Made by a program: the position numbers and the translations under genes. A DNA stretch of 64,000 nucleotides from the NCBI RefSeq assembly GCF_050436995.1, contig NC_134766.1, forward strand, positions 6,572,001 through 6,636,000, written 5' to 3'. Of the stretch, positions 24,506 through 36,069 are shown one piece after another (the stretch's first letter is position 1; each line of letters opens with the position of its first letter). A model generated the notes under the pieces. It saw only the letters and a program-made list of their open reading frames with translations. It ran no database searches and was not told the origin of the DNA. This DNA is from Anticarsia gemmatalis (Eukaryota > Arthropoda > Insecta > Lepidoptera > Erebidae).

Positions 24506-25639
24506 CGATTTTTCTTTTTTTTTCTCTTTTCCACGGATTTTTTTGTACCATTATTATTTCCAGAGGTCTTGCTCAGCTGCTTGTTAGGTCCATGTTTCGC
24601 TATTTTGTTATTTTCCGTCGAAAGCCTTTCAGTTTTCTTCAAAGAAACTAAAATGACAGCATGTTTTTGTGGTTCTTTTAACAATGTTTCACGTAGAGCA
24701 GTGGGGCAGGCTAGGCGAGATATTAGCAACTAGAAGGTGGTTCATAACGAAAAATACATTTGCTCAAACTTGTTGATATTTTCACGTCTCACATTTGTGT
24801 CATACATTTTTATCTGGTGTCTTACATGTCATCATGATTATGCATGTCGGCGTAGTTAGTGAAACGTCACATGTTTACAAGTGAGCGAGCACTCATAGGT
24901 GGCGGATGTCGGCACCGACATACCGGTATAATATACGAGTAGGCAGTGAGTACCTAGTTGACATACAAGTTAGACGTATAGTGCGAAGAGGCGCCCTTAA
25001 TAACAAACAAGTACTTGTACACATCAATCACTCTGCAATTTGAATGAAAACCAACATTCCAATGTGTATGAGCATTGATGAACTATACAAAACATTATGT
25101 TGATGAACCACGTTTAACAACATATGGACATTTAAGACATACTTACATGAGTTGTTTTTACTTTATTTGCTGAAAACTTCGAAACTCTTGAAGTTTTCAT
25201 TGGCCACCTGCAAAAAGTGTATGATAGGTATAAATATATTTTTAGTTTGATAGCAATGACAAAAGTAGTTCTAAAGTTCTAAATTATTTATTTCAATTTG
25301 GAATGCTTTAATGATGTTGTTACTGGCCATCTACAAAAATACCATGAAATATAGATATTTTTAGCCGACTTCAAAGTAGGTTCTCAATTTGACTGTACAT
25401 TTTTTTTGTTTGTTACCTCATATCTTTTTATTGGGTGGACTGTTTTTCTTTGCAACGACAGTCTTGTAATTTGAAGTCTTTTTTTTTTACAACGATAGAC
25501 TTAAGTCAAAATTCTTACTTACAATTATATCGGACTTAAAGTCTACATTTTTATTATAATTTTGGTAGGAAATAAATGTTGCATAGCGTATTGCACATCT
25601 GTGTAGATGTAGATCGCGTGTCGTGTTCGTGTGTTCGTG

Positions 25640-25765
25640 TGTTCGTGGTAGGCGGGCGGTATGTGCATCGCTCACGTCTCGTGGTAGGTTGCCGCCGCGC
25701 CCCGGGCCGCGCCTCGCGCGCCTGTCGAGTGCCAGCGCTGACGGGCTATACGCCACACAACACTG
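25640..25765. promoter_or_regulatory. CpG-rich islet
   Basis: A GC block preceded by a TGTGTTCGTG tandem (about 25620-25645). Open frames on both strands are attributed to composition. No repeat identity is seen. Confidence 0.25.
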
Positions 25766-28700
25766 TTTGATACTTGATATTTTTTTTATGTCGAATTTTG
25801 TTTTTTGGTAGATGGAGTTAGGTAAGTGTTGTTTGTAGTTTCCTTTAGTTTAAGTTTGTTGTTAGGTCCATTTTTTAATATTTATTCAAAATTTGTGTAA
25901 TGTAAATTGTTCTATTTTATTGAAATTTTTGTCGTAATTGTGTATTAAACCAAAGAAAAGGTAGCTAAGGACAGGCTCATAATTAATTTTGAATGCTTTA
26001 ATTATCTTTACTGAACCCACGCAAACTACAATCTTAACTATTCCATATTAAATATAAATAATACATCACATACAACACAATACTTCCATTAAACTAGAAA
26101 CATTATTTATCAGCCTCATCTAAACTTATCAACGAAAAAATGTGGAATATCCATCAAAATATCGCGTTATCGTTAACGATGAGGCGCGCTATAGCGGCGG
26201 TCGGCTGCTCGTCAAAGGGCCAGGGGGCTCGAGCCTGTTAGCCTCCCACGCCGCCCGACTCGTACTGTCACCCTCATTATGTTACCGCGTGATACATTCT
26301 GCAAAATGGCGCTTTGCCACGGGGTACTGACATACACTTGTCAATTTACAACACTGTTCATTTGTATATAGACTTTCAATATATGAAGCTACGCGTGAGG
26401 TATTTTACCCACCAGTATCTGCTGTTTTTTTACAGCGCTATTCAATTTGAGCTGAAAATTCCAATATTTTCTATTTTACTGGCCCATTGTTTAGCTAACA
26501 TATTATTATATTTTTGAACAAAAAAAAGTACATACATATAAGAAAATCTCGGCTAAAATTCCATCCGCGAATAAAACTATACAGGTAACTTATTATCTAA
26601 CTTGCTTGAAGCAATGAATCTTCAAATAAGTATTAAATCGTTAACTACTGAATATCGTATTGACAACTCATTATTCGGACGTATTTTCATACTTAACTAC
26701 TTAGCAGTGAGATAATAATGATCAATGGTCACAGATGGCGAGCGGAACAGACAGGTTCACACACTACACCCTCGCGTGGTTGTGACGACTGATTATGATT
26801 ATAAGATTTTAGTGCGGCTTGATCAGTTATTATTGATTTAAATTCTACCCTGTACCGTTATTTATTCTGCATTTCTTTCTGGATTCGAGTCGGATATAGA
26901 AATAAACTCTTCTTTTTCTTGGAATAAGGTCAAGAAAATATTTTCTAATGAAAAATCTATCAAAATCGAGTAAAAATCCATCTTCTTTTGTGAGATTAGT
27001 TTTAATATAGGTAAACTTAAGTACTTTGCATACAGTAAGTACGTCAAAAAAATGTCAAGTGTAGCTGTGAGTGGTAAAAGCTACTGCTGTAAAGTTGCTA
27101 CTGACACTCAGTTTCTTTATCACTTTTATAAATTATCTCACATTACGTCCACCTTACGGTCATACCTTCATCTCGCTTGCATCTCCAGATATACCTAAAC
27201 CTGCCATAATCAGATATATAGTCCTTTTAAGTATTCTCTCAAACAAGGCGAGTCATGAAAAGGTCTATCACAAATCGCTGTCGGGAGTGTCGGGACCACA
27301 CACAATCGTTTGTAATTCACTTCACGCAGATGCAAAACTGAAACTGCGCTCTATCGTACTGCGGTTCCGCTTGGATATCACTTACTTTAATATACCTGGT
27401 ACTTTAGCAAATAAGTTTTCTGCTGTTTAGGGAATATTGCATAGGTTTCCTTTTACTGATAACCACCTATATCAGCTGAAATTGCTATAAACCCACTAAT
27501 GACGCTAATGATGTTTCTTCTTTAGTAGTTTAAGTATTTCATCTTCCAGAAAAACACATCTTTCAAATCATTTTTCTTTGTGCAGCACCTACTTTACCAG
27601 ATAAAGGTGGGATATGGCAATAAAATACCTTCTTTTTCACAATAATCTTCATGAAAACGGACCATAACTAGTGTCTGTAATACGAGAAGTCTGTACGTAT
27701 ATTGCATATTAGGTTTCCACAGAAATCGCCACTAATTTAGATAATCGGTACGTGAGATATAACTTGGCTCATCTATTTGGAGGAAACTAATACTGTTACT
27801 AATATTTCTGCTAATATGAGAGAACTGTTTTTAGGTCTATCCAAGTTAGCTTATTGGGACGCCTAGTCTTTTTCTGATATTGGTATTCTGTTCTGTTTTC
27901 TATAATATTGAAGATATTAACCACATTATCTAAATTCTGCTACTGAAGATGTAATTTATCGTCTCCAGAAACCGCTTTACATCCTTCACCAGACTTCCTG
28001 AACATAATCATACTACACATCCTTTTCTCAGTTAAAAATCTTACCATAATCTTCAAACAAAGCTCGTACAATAATCGTAAAAGCTGTCGCCAAGCACGTT
28101 AGTATATCACCGTGATAAATATACACGGGACTGCTAACGCCACAGCAGTGAGAGCGAGAAAATTACTGACCGCACTGCTTCAAAGCGATGCGATGAGTAT
28201 AAAGCGATATTTATCTGTCTCTTGGCCTCGCCGGCACCGGCACCTATCAAGTCGAGTGCCGCACACAACGATTTACCACCCACACAATCTTTATATCTCC
28301 TCCCATAAGGTTTATTTTCGCTTGTCAGGATTATAGGTGGGTGTGTGGAACTATAGCACCGTAGATAGATGGGCTCGCGTGCAGTGACGCAACGCGGGAC
28401 CGCTTGACATCTATATGTATAATGATGTCTGATATATTATGCGTGTATGTCTATGTTTTTGTGTAGTCACCTGCTTTTTGTAATACGACTGGTTATTAGA
28501 TTGTAGTTGTAAGTGTCATCATTCGTTACATAAAAAGCTTTAGTTTGAATTGAAGATTTTTTAAGTTTTAGAATCATGAAACGTTTATTTATGTAATATT
28601 TACTAGTAAGTTTGTTTAAATTAGTTCAATATGACGACTAAACTAAAGTCGTGAAATTACAACAGACTCCTTTTACGTTGACGATATTGTATAGTATTAA

Positions 28701-29145
28701 ATAAGAGGCTAGTAAGCCTCTATAAAGTAGGAAACGCTGAAAGAAATACAGATAAAAGTTACTAGGTATAAAATATAGCTAACATTCTTTAAGATGGTAT
28801 CCATAGCGGTATTGGAGAAAAGATAAAAGAATCGCTTGAGCCAGTTTTAAAGACTAGATTACAGTTAACTACGAATTTAGTTAAACCTATTATAATTACG
28901 CCTTTATTTAAAACTTATTAGATTTTCTTAATTCGACACCACCTTGAATCCTCCACAAAAACCTTATTTCAACTCAAAACAGCCAACCTGCAATATGACA
29001 ACAATTCCATTCAGCAACGTTGATCTCATAACGGCGAGCCGGGGCGATATTTAACCGTAGTGCGCCACAGCGGCACACATTTCCACGACATATTTCACGG
29101 GCTCACATCGCATCGCCGAGATTTTCCTCCGTTCCTCCTTACCCC

Positions 29146-29397
29146 GGCTCCACACTTTGGCCCCAACGATCGTTCCAACGTTGGGCTGTAGACTGCAAAC
29201 GGTGAGGCGCACTCACGTTGGCTAATAAACTAGTTCTGTCCCGTCAGATCGCGAGCGTTGGCGCAGATTCCTTTGATCTAAACGACACGACTACCAACGC
29301 TCGCCCCAGCGGTGGGACCAATGCCTTTTTCTAGATCTACACTTTAGACGAATAGCGTTGCGCGTTGGGTCCTATCCTGGGGCCAACGTGTGGAGCC
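29146..29397. mobile_element. Non-autonomous TIR element (252 bp) rich in CGTTGG words
   Basis: The left end reads GGCTCCACACTTTGGCCCC. The reverse complement of the right end reads GGCTCCACACGTTGGCCCC, giving about 19 bases of terminal inverted repeat with one mismatch. Inside are many CGTTGG or CCAACG words in both orientations (near 29172, 29217, 29257, 29302, 29357 and 29370), like the subterminal repeats to which transposases bind. I could not fix a target-site duplication, so the superfamily is open. No coding capacity. Confidence 0.6.
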
Positions 29398-29399
29398 AG

Positions 29400-30925
29400 C
29401 GTTACCAGGCCCGTCGCGTTCCGCATCTTATCTAAGGCGTTTCCACTGACAGTGTCAGCCGTACGAATATTGCCACTTAGCTTTTATTATAGCGGCACAA
29501 TTGTTCTGATAGTTTTGCTTAATTAAAACGGTGAAGGATGTGTGTTTGTTTATGTTTGGATAACATGTCAAGGCAGACATGTGAACGTTTTTATAAAAAA
29601 AAATGGTAAAATCTCGATGAGGCTAGGAAACATCACTTTATATCCTTTTTTTACAAACAGATATTGATTTATTGACAAATAAATAAAGTTTGCTTCGCAA
29701 ATAGTACTAGTTATACTCGAAGTTTAAAGTAACGCCCAGAATTTTAGCAAGAAATATTTAAATGTGCCCACAAAAATATGCTTCATGTGTTTCTGTAAGT
29801 TAATTTCCTATTTCTATAGCACACCTCTAATATTCTTTACTTCCTTAGATTATAAACATTGAATACTTGTAAGAAATTTCATAAGAGAGTAACAACAACA
29901 GGGATTCCTATTGTCAAGTTAACGGGAGAAATTTCACTCCTAACGAACAAATATGACTTGAAATATTTGTTCGCCAGTTCACCCCTAAACAGCAAGTGAC
30001 GAGTAGGAATGTTAATTAAATGCGCAATTATGTAATTTAAATACGTTTGTATTTGTAATTATAATAATATTTTGTACAGTGGAATATTTGATAGAGAAAG
30101 GTGTGTGAGTATTCATTTCAATCTTTACACTCTAAGAACTAAATTCTTCGTTTTAACCGAAATTTCATGACATACCGAATACCGAAACGTTAGCATTAAA
30201 AATACTTAGTTCATTAAAATAACTATTAAAATTTAAAGACTATTAAAACCACAATTAGAAGCAGTAATCGTTTCGAAACTGTGGGAAAACGCAGTGAAGA
30301 AAATTTATGAAGTATAAAATGTACAAACTTCCGATAAAGTTCAGAAAACTATTCTCCAGTAGTAGCCATTGCTTTAAGTAGGACATTACTGAGATAAGCT
30401 AATTCAAAACAATCATGTATCCACATAAAGTCACTTCTTCGTGTCATCAAAGTGTTTCCACTATTTTAATCTTACTGCACCTGCATTCAAATCGCTTCTA
30501 CACTTCTACCGAGCACCTATTATCTTTATTAGGTGCTATTTCAATATTAATCGGTCCTTCTTCTACGTGACTCCTCATATTTACGACATAATTAATTACA
30601 ATTACGTCACTATCCATTTATAAATGTTACACTAGGTGTCAAAAGTTCCAATCGTTATCTCGGCAAAGCTTTTGTAGTTAATTGAGGTTTCATCATGCGA
30701 TGGAAACTTTAACTTAATGAATAAATTTAAACCGTTAACAAAACTCTAGGTATTTTTATATAAGGTTAAACTTTAATGTGACCAGTAGTTTAATACACCA
30801 GTTTATCATTACCCCAAAGACCATAATCAAACACCGTTTCTTAATTTTAAAATGCAAAACCTACTATTAAAGTTTCCATCAGATAAATATGGTACCCAAT
30901 CCTGCAAATTGCATGGACAATTAAG
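29400..30925. other. Non-coding AT-rich interval
   Basis: No gene, islet or recognisable repeat is seen in this stretch. Confidence 0.5.
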
Positions 30926-30929
30926 CGTA

Positions 30930-31110
30930 GTCACCGCGGTCGGTGAGGTTATCGGCTGCAAACATGTGCAGACGTGAGGGCGGCATAGTCGACACGCCAC
31001 GGTCGCCGAGCGGCGCGAGTAAATGGCCCGCGCCGCGCCTCTCCGGCCGGCGACGACGACCGGCGACCGAGCGAGAGCCGACTTTCAAGGATCATGGACG
31101 CTCGGGCACC
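30930..31110. promoter_or_regulatory. CpG-rich islet upstream of the MADF-BESS gene
   Basis: GC-rich block with GAGTAAATGGCCCGCGCCGC at about 31016-31035, similar to the TAAATGCCCGCGCGGC of the 13.7 kb islet. It lies about 1 kb before the MADF-BESS gene, so it could be a distal promoter or an enhancer. Confidence 0.3.
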
Positions 31111-31635
31111 GTACACACTTGATGTAGTGTGCTGTAGTCGAAATTCAAATTCACGATTCGATTTTTTTTTGTTTTGTAGTTTTTACAGTGTGATATTTTT
31201 TCTATCACAGATATTTAACTCTTTGAGCTAAGTTATATGAAGTAAAGTTTTGTAAAAATTGTTTTTTAGTAAAAAGTTTATAGTTTCACTTAATAAAAAT
31301 GCTTTTATTGATTTTTAGTCACTGTGATTAAGTTTCTTATTAGAATCATCTTAATTTAGAAAAAATAAGATTCTACAAAGTTATGACCATAATTGGAATT
31401 TTAAATCGGTTAATAAAGTAAAATTACTCTTTTGATTGTTGATAAAGTACCTATTAATTTGCTCGATATTATTATGTGTTGTTAATATTTTATTTGCAAC
31501 GCGGATAATACTTCAAAATATCTGATTCAACGGACAAACGTAATCTATACAGTAAATTATACAAGTCATAAAAGGCAACAATCCGACCAGAAAAACAAAC
31601 ATAAAATTTACAATTCGATTTGTTACATTTTCCGT
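31110..31635. other. AT-rich spacer
   Basis: AT-rich DNA between two GC-rich blocks. Nothing recognised. Confidence 0.5.
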
Positions 31636-31639
31636 CTAG

Positions 31640-32070
31640 GTCGCGTGGCGTACGGTTGCGGGAAATCTAAAATTCAATACCGCCGAAGATCGTAAGTGCT
31701 CAATTGAATAGTGAATGTGACAATAGTTGGCGAGTCGTCAGTGGCGGCCGGTCGCCTAGTAGGAACGAGCAGGCGTCCGTCCGCCGGCGGCCGCCACAAA
31801 TCTTCCGTTTCACTCGTGCCCAGCCTCCGAGCGGTGAGAAGAGGAAACAGCACGCTCCAAAGCACGCGGCTGCGTGATACCGGCTACTCCCGAAATAGAC
31901 CCCCCGCGCGGGGTGCCGGCCCATCGACGTGCTTTTAGTATGCTGCGCGCATGCGAACCGCCCGCACCCTTCTGCGCTCCTAGTACTTACGATACTAAAC
32001 TCGCGAAATTAAATAACAAATCCGACTAAATAAAAATCTAACCGTGCTAAATAGCATGCTGTAAAACAAA
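31640..32070 (+). promoter_or_regulatory. GC-rich promoter and 5' leader region of the MADF-BESS gene
   Basis: A GC-rich block (about 31720-31970) precedes the start codon. A TCAGTG initiator-like string sits at 31738-31743, but no DPE lies at the correct distance and no clear TATA box is seen. The last 100 bases before the ATG are AT-rich, with CTAAC and a possible acceptor AAATAG at 32049-32054. A non-coding first exon in the GC block spliced to the coding exon is therefore plausible. Confidence 0.4.
32056..32064 (+). promoter_or_regulatory. Minimal upstream ORF (ATG-CTG-TAA)
   Basis: A two-codon upstream ORF ends six bases before the main ATG at 32071. If included in the mRNA it would make ribosomes terminate immediately upstream of the start and so lower translation. 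A start codon this close is either bypassed by leaky scanning or allows reinitiation only poorly. Confidence 0.4.
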
Positions 32071-33197
32071 ATGGTCGCTATCCTGGCCAACCCCAAGTGG
32101 AGCGAGGACCTCACCATCCAGATGATAATCGAGTACGAGAAGCGCGAATACCTTTGGAACCCGGTGTCGGAACACTACAAGAACAAGAAAATAAGGGAGC
32201 AAGGATACATTGAGATAATAAACGCGCTCAGTTTGGTCGACGTCTCCGTTAAAGAATTGAAAAATAAAATAAAGAACATACGGTCGTCGTACAGCGTCGA
32301 GCTGAAGAAGATTCGCGCGGCGAGGAAGGCTGGCGCGCATGCGTACCGGCCGAGCGTCACGTGGTTCGAGCACGCAGACAGGTTTCTGCGGGCGATCGTC
32401 ACTCCGAGCTCTGTGAGTTTATACTTTTGTTGTTTACGACGCTCGTTACACATGTTTACACATGCGCTGTGATGTAAAGAAGTCGAACGTTTGTTTGATA
32501 GGTGGACAACAGTCTGCTGGAGATTCCGGCGAGCGACGACAGCGACGCGGTGCAAGACTTGAGCGAAAGAAAATCTCCCGAAAAGAAAAGTCCGCGAAAG
32601 CGTCGCAGCTCGACGCGGTCGTCGACTCCGTACGTTCTCAACACGCCGTCGCCGCGGCCGGGCACTCCGTTCGGCCTGAATCAGGGGACGTTCGGCATCC
32701 TCCCGCCGGTGACGTCCGCGCCATTCCTCAATCCTCCGGTAGGGATAGCAACACCGCTGACAACTTCCCTCGCAACTATTTACCCGGTGCCGACGAAACA
32801 AAAGAAGAGTAACTCAGATAGCGGCGACCACACGGATCTGCCGCAGGATCTGAGCCAACACTCTGAGAACGGGAATGAGAACGAATTCGAGATGTTCGGG
32901 AAGTTGATAGCGAGTCAGCTGCGGAAGCTGCCTCTTAGCTTGGCGCTGGACACTCAGCTGAAAATACAAACGTTGGTGAACGCTGCGCGGATACAGGCTG
33001 TTTACCAACAATATAGTTATGCTGGGCCGTCGCAAGAGGCACTTTCTGTTCAGGCATTGTCTAATGGCATTCTAGCCAGTATGGCTACTCAGAGCTCTTA
33101 CGCATCCCGTTCTTTGGGCTTGAGGAACGACTCTCCCGAAGACATGAACAGGGATATGAAGACCGAGTATTCTTTGGGTTCGGAGGCAGAGGACTAA
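32071..33197 (+). CDS. MADF-BESS domain transcription regulator, two exons, complete
   Basis: Exon 1 is 32071-32412 and exon 2 is 32502-33197 (TAA), joined in phase 0 at TCT|GTGAGT and GATAG|GTG to give 345 residues. Residues 16-107 form a MADF (Adf-1-type Myb/SANT-like) domain: MIIEYEKREYLWNP, VSVKELKNKIKNIRSSY, then WFEHADRFLRAIV. Residues 241-280 match a BESS motif (EFEMFGKLIASQLRKLPL, LKIQTLVNAA), which mediates protein contacts. Between them are an NLS-like KSPRKRRSS (143-151), a Ser/Pro-rich linker, and PQDLS (228-232) with a variant VQDLS (131-135), resembling CtBP corepressor docking sites. MADF-BESS proteins bind DNA through MADF and regulate transcription. The ATG is the first in this frame that covers the whole domain. 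I cannot assign an ortholog; the family is large in insects. Confidence 0.9.
32413..32501 (+). other. 89-bp intron of the MADF-BESS gene
   Basis: Donor GTGAGT at 32413, acceptor GATAG ending at 32501. Translation without splicing would run into a stop 19 codons later, and exon 2 in the resulting frame would lose the BESS motif. The intron is therefore well supported although short. Confidence 0.85.
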
Positions 33198-33840
33198 ACT
33201 CTGTTCGCTACTTTGACACCTGTTTTTGCTCACACACAACCTAAAGTACCTCATCATTCTCAATTAAGAGAATTTTGCTCATAATTTTTATGTACGTTCG
33301 TAATAAGCGTCCGACGCACAAATGATCACTTCCCGGTGATTTGGGTAAAATATTTAATGTCGTTATTTATACGTGTTTTAGATCAAATATTATTGTGATC
33401 GATGTGTAGTATAAAAAAAGTCTAAAACTATTTTCTATGGGAAAAAAATAAGAGTAGATTGTTTTTTCAAAACTAGTCATTTCGGTGTGACGTAGATCTC
33501 GATGTTTCGGCTGTGTTATTTTATTTTACGAAAAAAGAAACGAAAGTTACCGTTTTATAATTTTTTATATTTTTAAATGTTTTTTTTATCGTGTCCCCGA
33601 ATTTCAAATGTTGCCAACATTACGAATTTATTTTATTGTGATAGGTTTTAAAAGTAGATGTGTTATAAATGTGTCTAATATAGATTGTTTAGGAATCTTG
33701 GGCAATGCCGGAATTACCCGGATATTTGCAATAATTTTAGTATTTTTAATTCTTTTATCGTGTCAATGTTTTATAACCGAGTAATTTGGGCATTGCCTAG
33801 GGAGTTTATCCTTAAATCTAAATGCATGCTAATAATATGA

Positions 33841-33846
33841 AATAAA
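33841..33846 (+). terminator. Polyadenylation signal AATAAA (proximal)
   Basis: AATAAA about 650 bases after the stop codon of the MADF-BESS gene. Confidence 0.5.
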
Positions 33847-33957
33847 TTACCTCAGAATAGTGACAGTACCTCAAAGTAGGGTTATAATTTGGAATATTAT
33901 ATATTTGTTGTTCTATGTGCCACAATTAGATTGTAAACAGAATGTGATTTATTGAGA

Positions 33958-33963
33958 AATAAA
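33958..33963 (+). terminator. Polyadenylation signal AATAAA (distal)
   Basis: AATAAA inside GAGAAATAAATATTT, about 760 bases after the stop codon. A run of T-rich DNA follows at 33991. Either signal could be used. Confidence 0.5.
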
Positions 33964-34185
33964 TATTTTATAAATGTCATAAACAATGAGTTTTATAACA
34001 CCCTATATAACAGTACTAAAAAAAGCAAGAGTAAATAAAACGATAATTCTGAAATAGAAAGTACACCTATAAACTCTCTCTAGAAAATTGAATAAAGCTT
34101 AGGCTTAATTTATTAAAAATATGTTCCATAGTTACATAATTTTCTTTTCCGGTACCAATAATATCTTTTTTTTTTTTTGTATCTT

Positions 34186-34390
34186 TAAAAAGACAACTCC
34201 CGCACTAAGAATTGCTCTTGTGTCGCGGGGACTTTTACAAACATACAAACAACGGACACAAAGCACAACCAGACCCAAAGCAATTATTTGTGGATCGCAC
34301 AAATAATTGCTCCGTGTGGGAATCGAACCCACGACCTCCCGTTGCAGTGGTATCGGCGTGGCGACCTAAACCACTGCGCCACGGAGGCAG
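34186..34390 (-). mobile_element. tRNA-derived SINE, copy b (near full length)
   Basis: On the minus strand the tRNA-like head starts at 34390 with an A-box-like TGGCGCAGTGGTTTAGG and a B-box GGTTCGATTCCC. It is followed by a perfect 13-bp hairpin (GCAATTATTTGTG, loop GATCG, reverse complement), then a body with TTGTCCGT-type words, GTCCCCGCGACACAAGAGC and GCGGGAGTTGTCTTTTTAAA. Total length is about 205. The plus strand reads open through it only as a shadow. Matching tail sequence occurs at 44643 and 58587. Confidence 0.8.
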
Positions 34391-35620
34391 TGATAATAGT
34401 CATTATTATTTATTATACACACACAACTTCAAAAAGTCATTGACCCTAAACCATTCACAACTAAAAAACAAAAACAAAAATGAACGAAAATTAAAAAATA
34501 AAAACAAACGACTTTTCAGTTTTCCGACTTCAATATTTCCTAGAATTCACCAAAAACATGGTAACATCGTTCATTTATTGTATAAATTAACTTCGACGCA
34601 ATGGCGGCGCGTCTCAATGGCGAGTCGTGAACGTTTGACAGCGCGCGTCATTTGACAGTTAGGAATGGCGGGAAATCTGTGTATGTTGCCGCGGGAAATG
34701 TGTGATGCGAGGGCTTTAGGTATGTAGAATAGAAACTTTACGGGATCGTATGATGGGAATATTTGAAGCTAGATAATTTAAAATACTTGTGTTTCTATTT
34801 GGATTTGAACAAAAATCTTGGTACAAAGTACTTATAAATACTCAAAGACAAACAACGGACACAAAGAACAAGCCGAAACAAATATTTGTGAGGCAGTTAA
34901 AATTTTGGACTTACATAAAAAAAATATTCGATGCAGTAATTAAATAATTTACCAATTTTTTATCTGTAGTCGTAATCACGCTAAAACTTAACAGTAGTAT
35001 AATTAGGTATAGTTTATGCACCTAAAAAACGAATAGGCTGTAGAAATATTATCTACGCAAACAGAATTCCGAGCAAAAGCTAGCTAAAATTAAATGTCAG
35101 TCTAATACATACAATAATCGACTCGTTCACAACTCTGACTCGAACCCCAATACGAGTAAGAGCATTGCACCTCGCTACTGATCGTCTCGCCCCATTACCG
35201 TTTATTATTCGTCCCGTTCCGCGTCGTCCCGCGTCGCTGTTATTATGTTAATACAATGCAGTGTACACGCGCCTTTATTGGGGCGAGTTTACAAATGTCC
35301 TGTTATTTTGAGAGAGGGGGTGTTATGGTGTTCTCTGTCATTTTTTTTATAAAATTTTTGAGACAATGTAATACAATAGATGATTTAAAAAGTACTTAAG
35401 AAAAGAGCAAGGGATATACTTTCATTTGCCAACCGGAAAATCTGCGAATAAATCTTTTGATACTTACTGAAAACCGAATAATAACTTTTAATTGTACCTT
35501 ATATTGTAACAAGCAAACGAAACCGCTATCAAAAATAAGCCTTATCCAGTAGCTAGTAAAATTGGTTACAAAATGCATTGCAATTTGTAACCAATATTTC
35601 GCCAACGCGTATGTAAATAA
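34391..35620. other. Non-coding interval with a SINE scrap
   Basis: An A-rich stretch (AAAACAAAAACAAAAATG near 34465) is followed by AT-rich DNA. A scrap of the copy-b SINE body (CAAACAACGGACACAAAG) lies at about 34851-34868. A small GC-rich patch lies at 35150-35240. No gene. Confidence 0.5.
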
Positions 35621-35627
35621 TATGTAA

Positions 35628-35730
35628 AGATAGATAGCAATGAAGCAAAGTAAGTTTGTAAGGATCGTACTAAATAGCGTTCTCTGGTCTCTGCCCACCC
35701 ATATTTTTGGAAAAAAGGCGTGATTTTATG
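35628..35730 (+). mobile_element. LINE 3'-end fragment (family B, copy 4)
   Basis: It has GTTTGTAAGGATCGTACTAA, then a TAG in place of the TGG codon for W, TCTGCCCACCC and GGCGTGATTTTATGTATA. It abuts the family H element that follows. Confidence 0.65.
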
Positions 35731-35732
35731 TA

Positions 35733-35990
35733 TACTGTACTCCCGCGCAACTTCGCTTGCGTCACATAAGAGAGAATGGTTCATAATTTTCCCCGTTTTT
35801 GTAACATTTTTCGTTGCTACTCCGCTCCTAATGGCCGTAGCGTGATGTTATATAGCCTAAAGCCTTCCTCGATAAATGGTCTATCTAACACTGAAAGAAT
35901 TTTTCAAATCGGAGCAGTAGTTCCTGAGATTAGCGCGTTCAAACAAACAAACAAACAAACTCTTCAGCTTTATAATATTAGTATAGATTT
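35733..35990 (+). mobile_element. Dispersed family H element, copy 1
   Basis: It begins CCCGCGCAACTTCGCTTGCG, has CCCCGTTTTTGTAACATT and AGTTCCTGAGATTAGCG, then (CAAA)n and TCTTCAGCTTTATAATATTA. The same order occurs at 46634-46866. From memory these are retroposon-like dispersed repeats very common in Lepidoptera; superfamily uncertain. Confidence 0.65.
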
Positions 35991-36069
35991 TACTGACGCA
36001 CATGTAAGTTTGAGCGAAACTAGCGCTGATTTCCACTTCCTTACCAAGATCTTAGTGTTATAATCTAAA

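Larger units (their letters stand above)
22990..29140. other. Non-coding interval with GC islets
   Basis: AT-rich DNA without recognisable exons. GC islets lie at 24330-24505, 25640-25760, 26190-26310 and 28130-28280. A CACAGATGGCGAGCGG string at 26732-26747 weakly resembles a CTCF-type site. Several open frames of 60-120 codons occur but lack domain, codon or splice support. Confidence 0.45.
33198..33985 (+). other. 3' UTR of the MADF-BESS gene
   Basis: AT-rich sequence after the TAA with ATTTA-type and poly-T stretches. It probably runs to one of two AATAAA signals listed separately. No repeat family is seen in it. Confidence 0.6.

Noticed and set aside
27071..27430. 119-codon plus-strand frame
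   Set aside because: AT-rich, no recognisable motif, no start or splice context.
32175..32801. 208-codon minus-strand frame
   Set aside because: Antisense shadow of the MADF-BESS gene; spans its intron and has no motif of its own.
34310..34390. Possible tRNA gene on the minus strand (A-box and B-box present)
   Set aside because: The same head recurs in four diverged copies joined to SINE bodies, and the cloverleaf is imperfect, so it is a SINE head.
34212..34655. 147-codon plus-strand frame
   Set aside because: Its first third is a reverse translation of a tRNA-derived SINE; the rest is A-rich.
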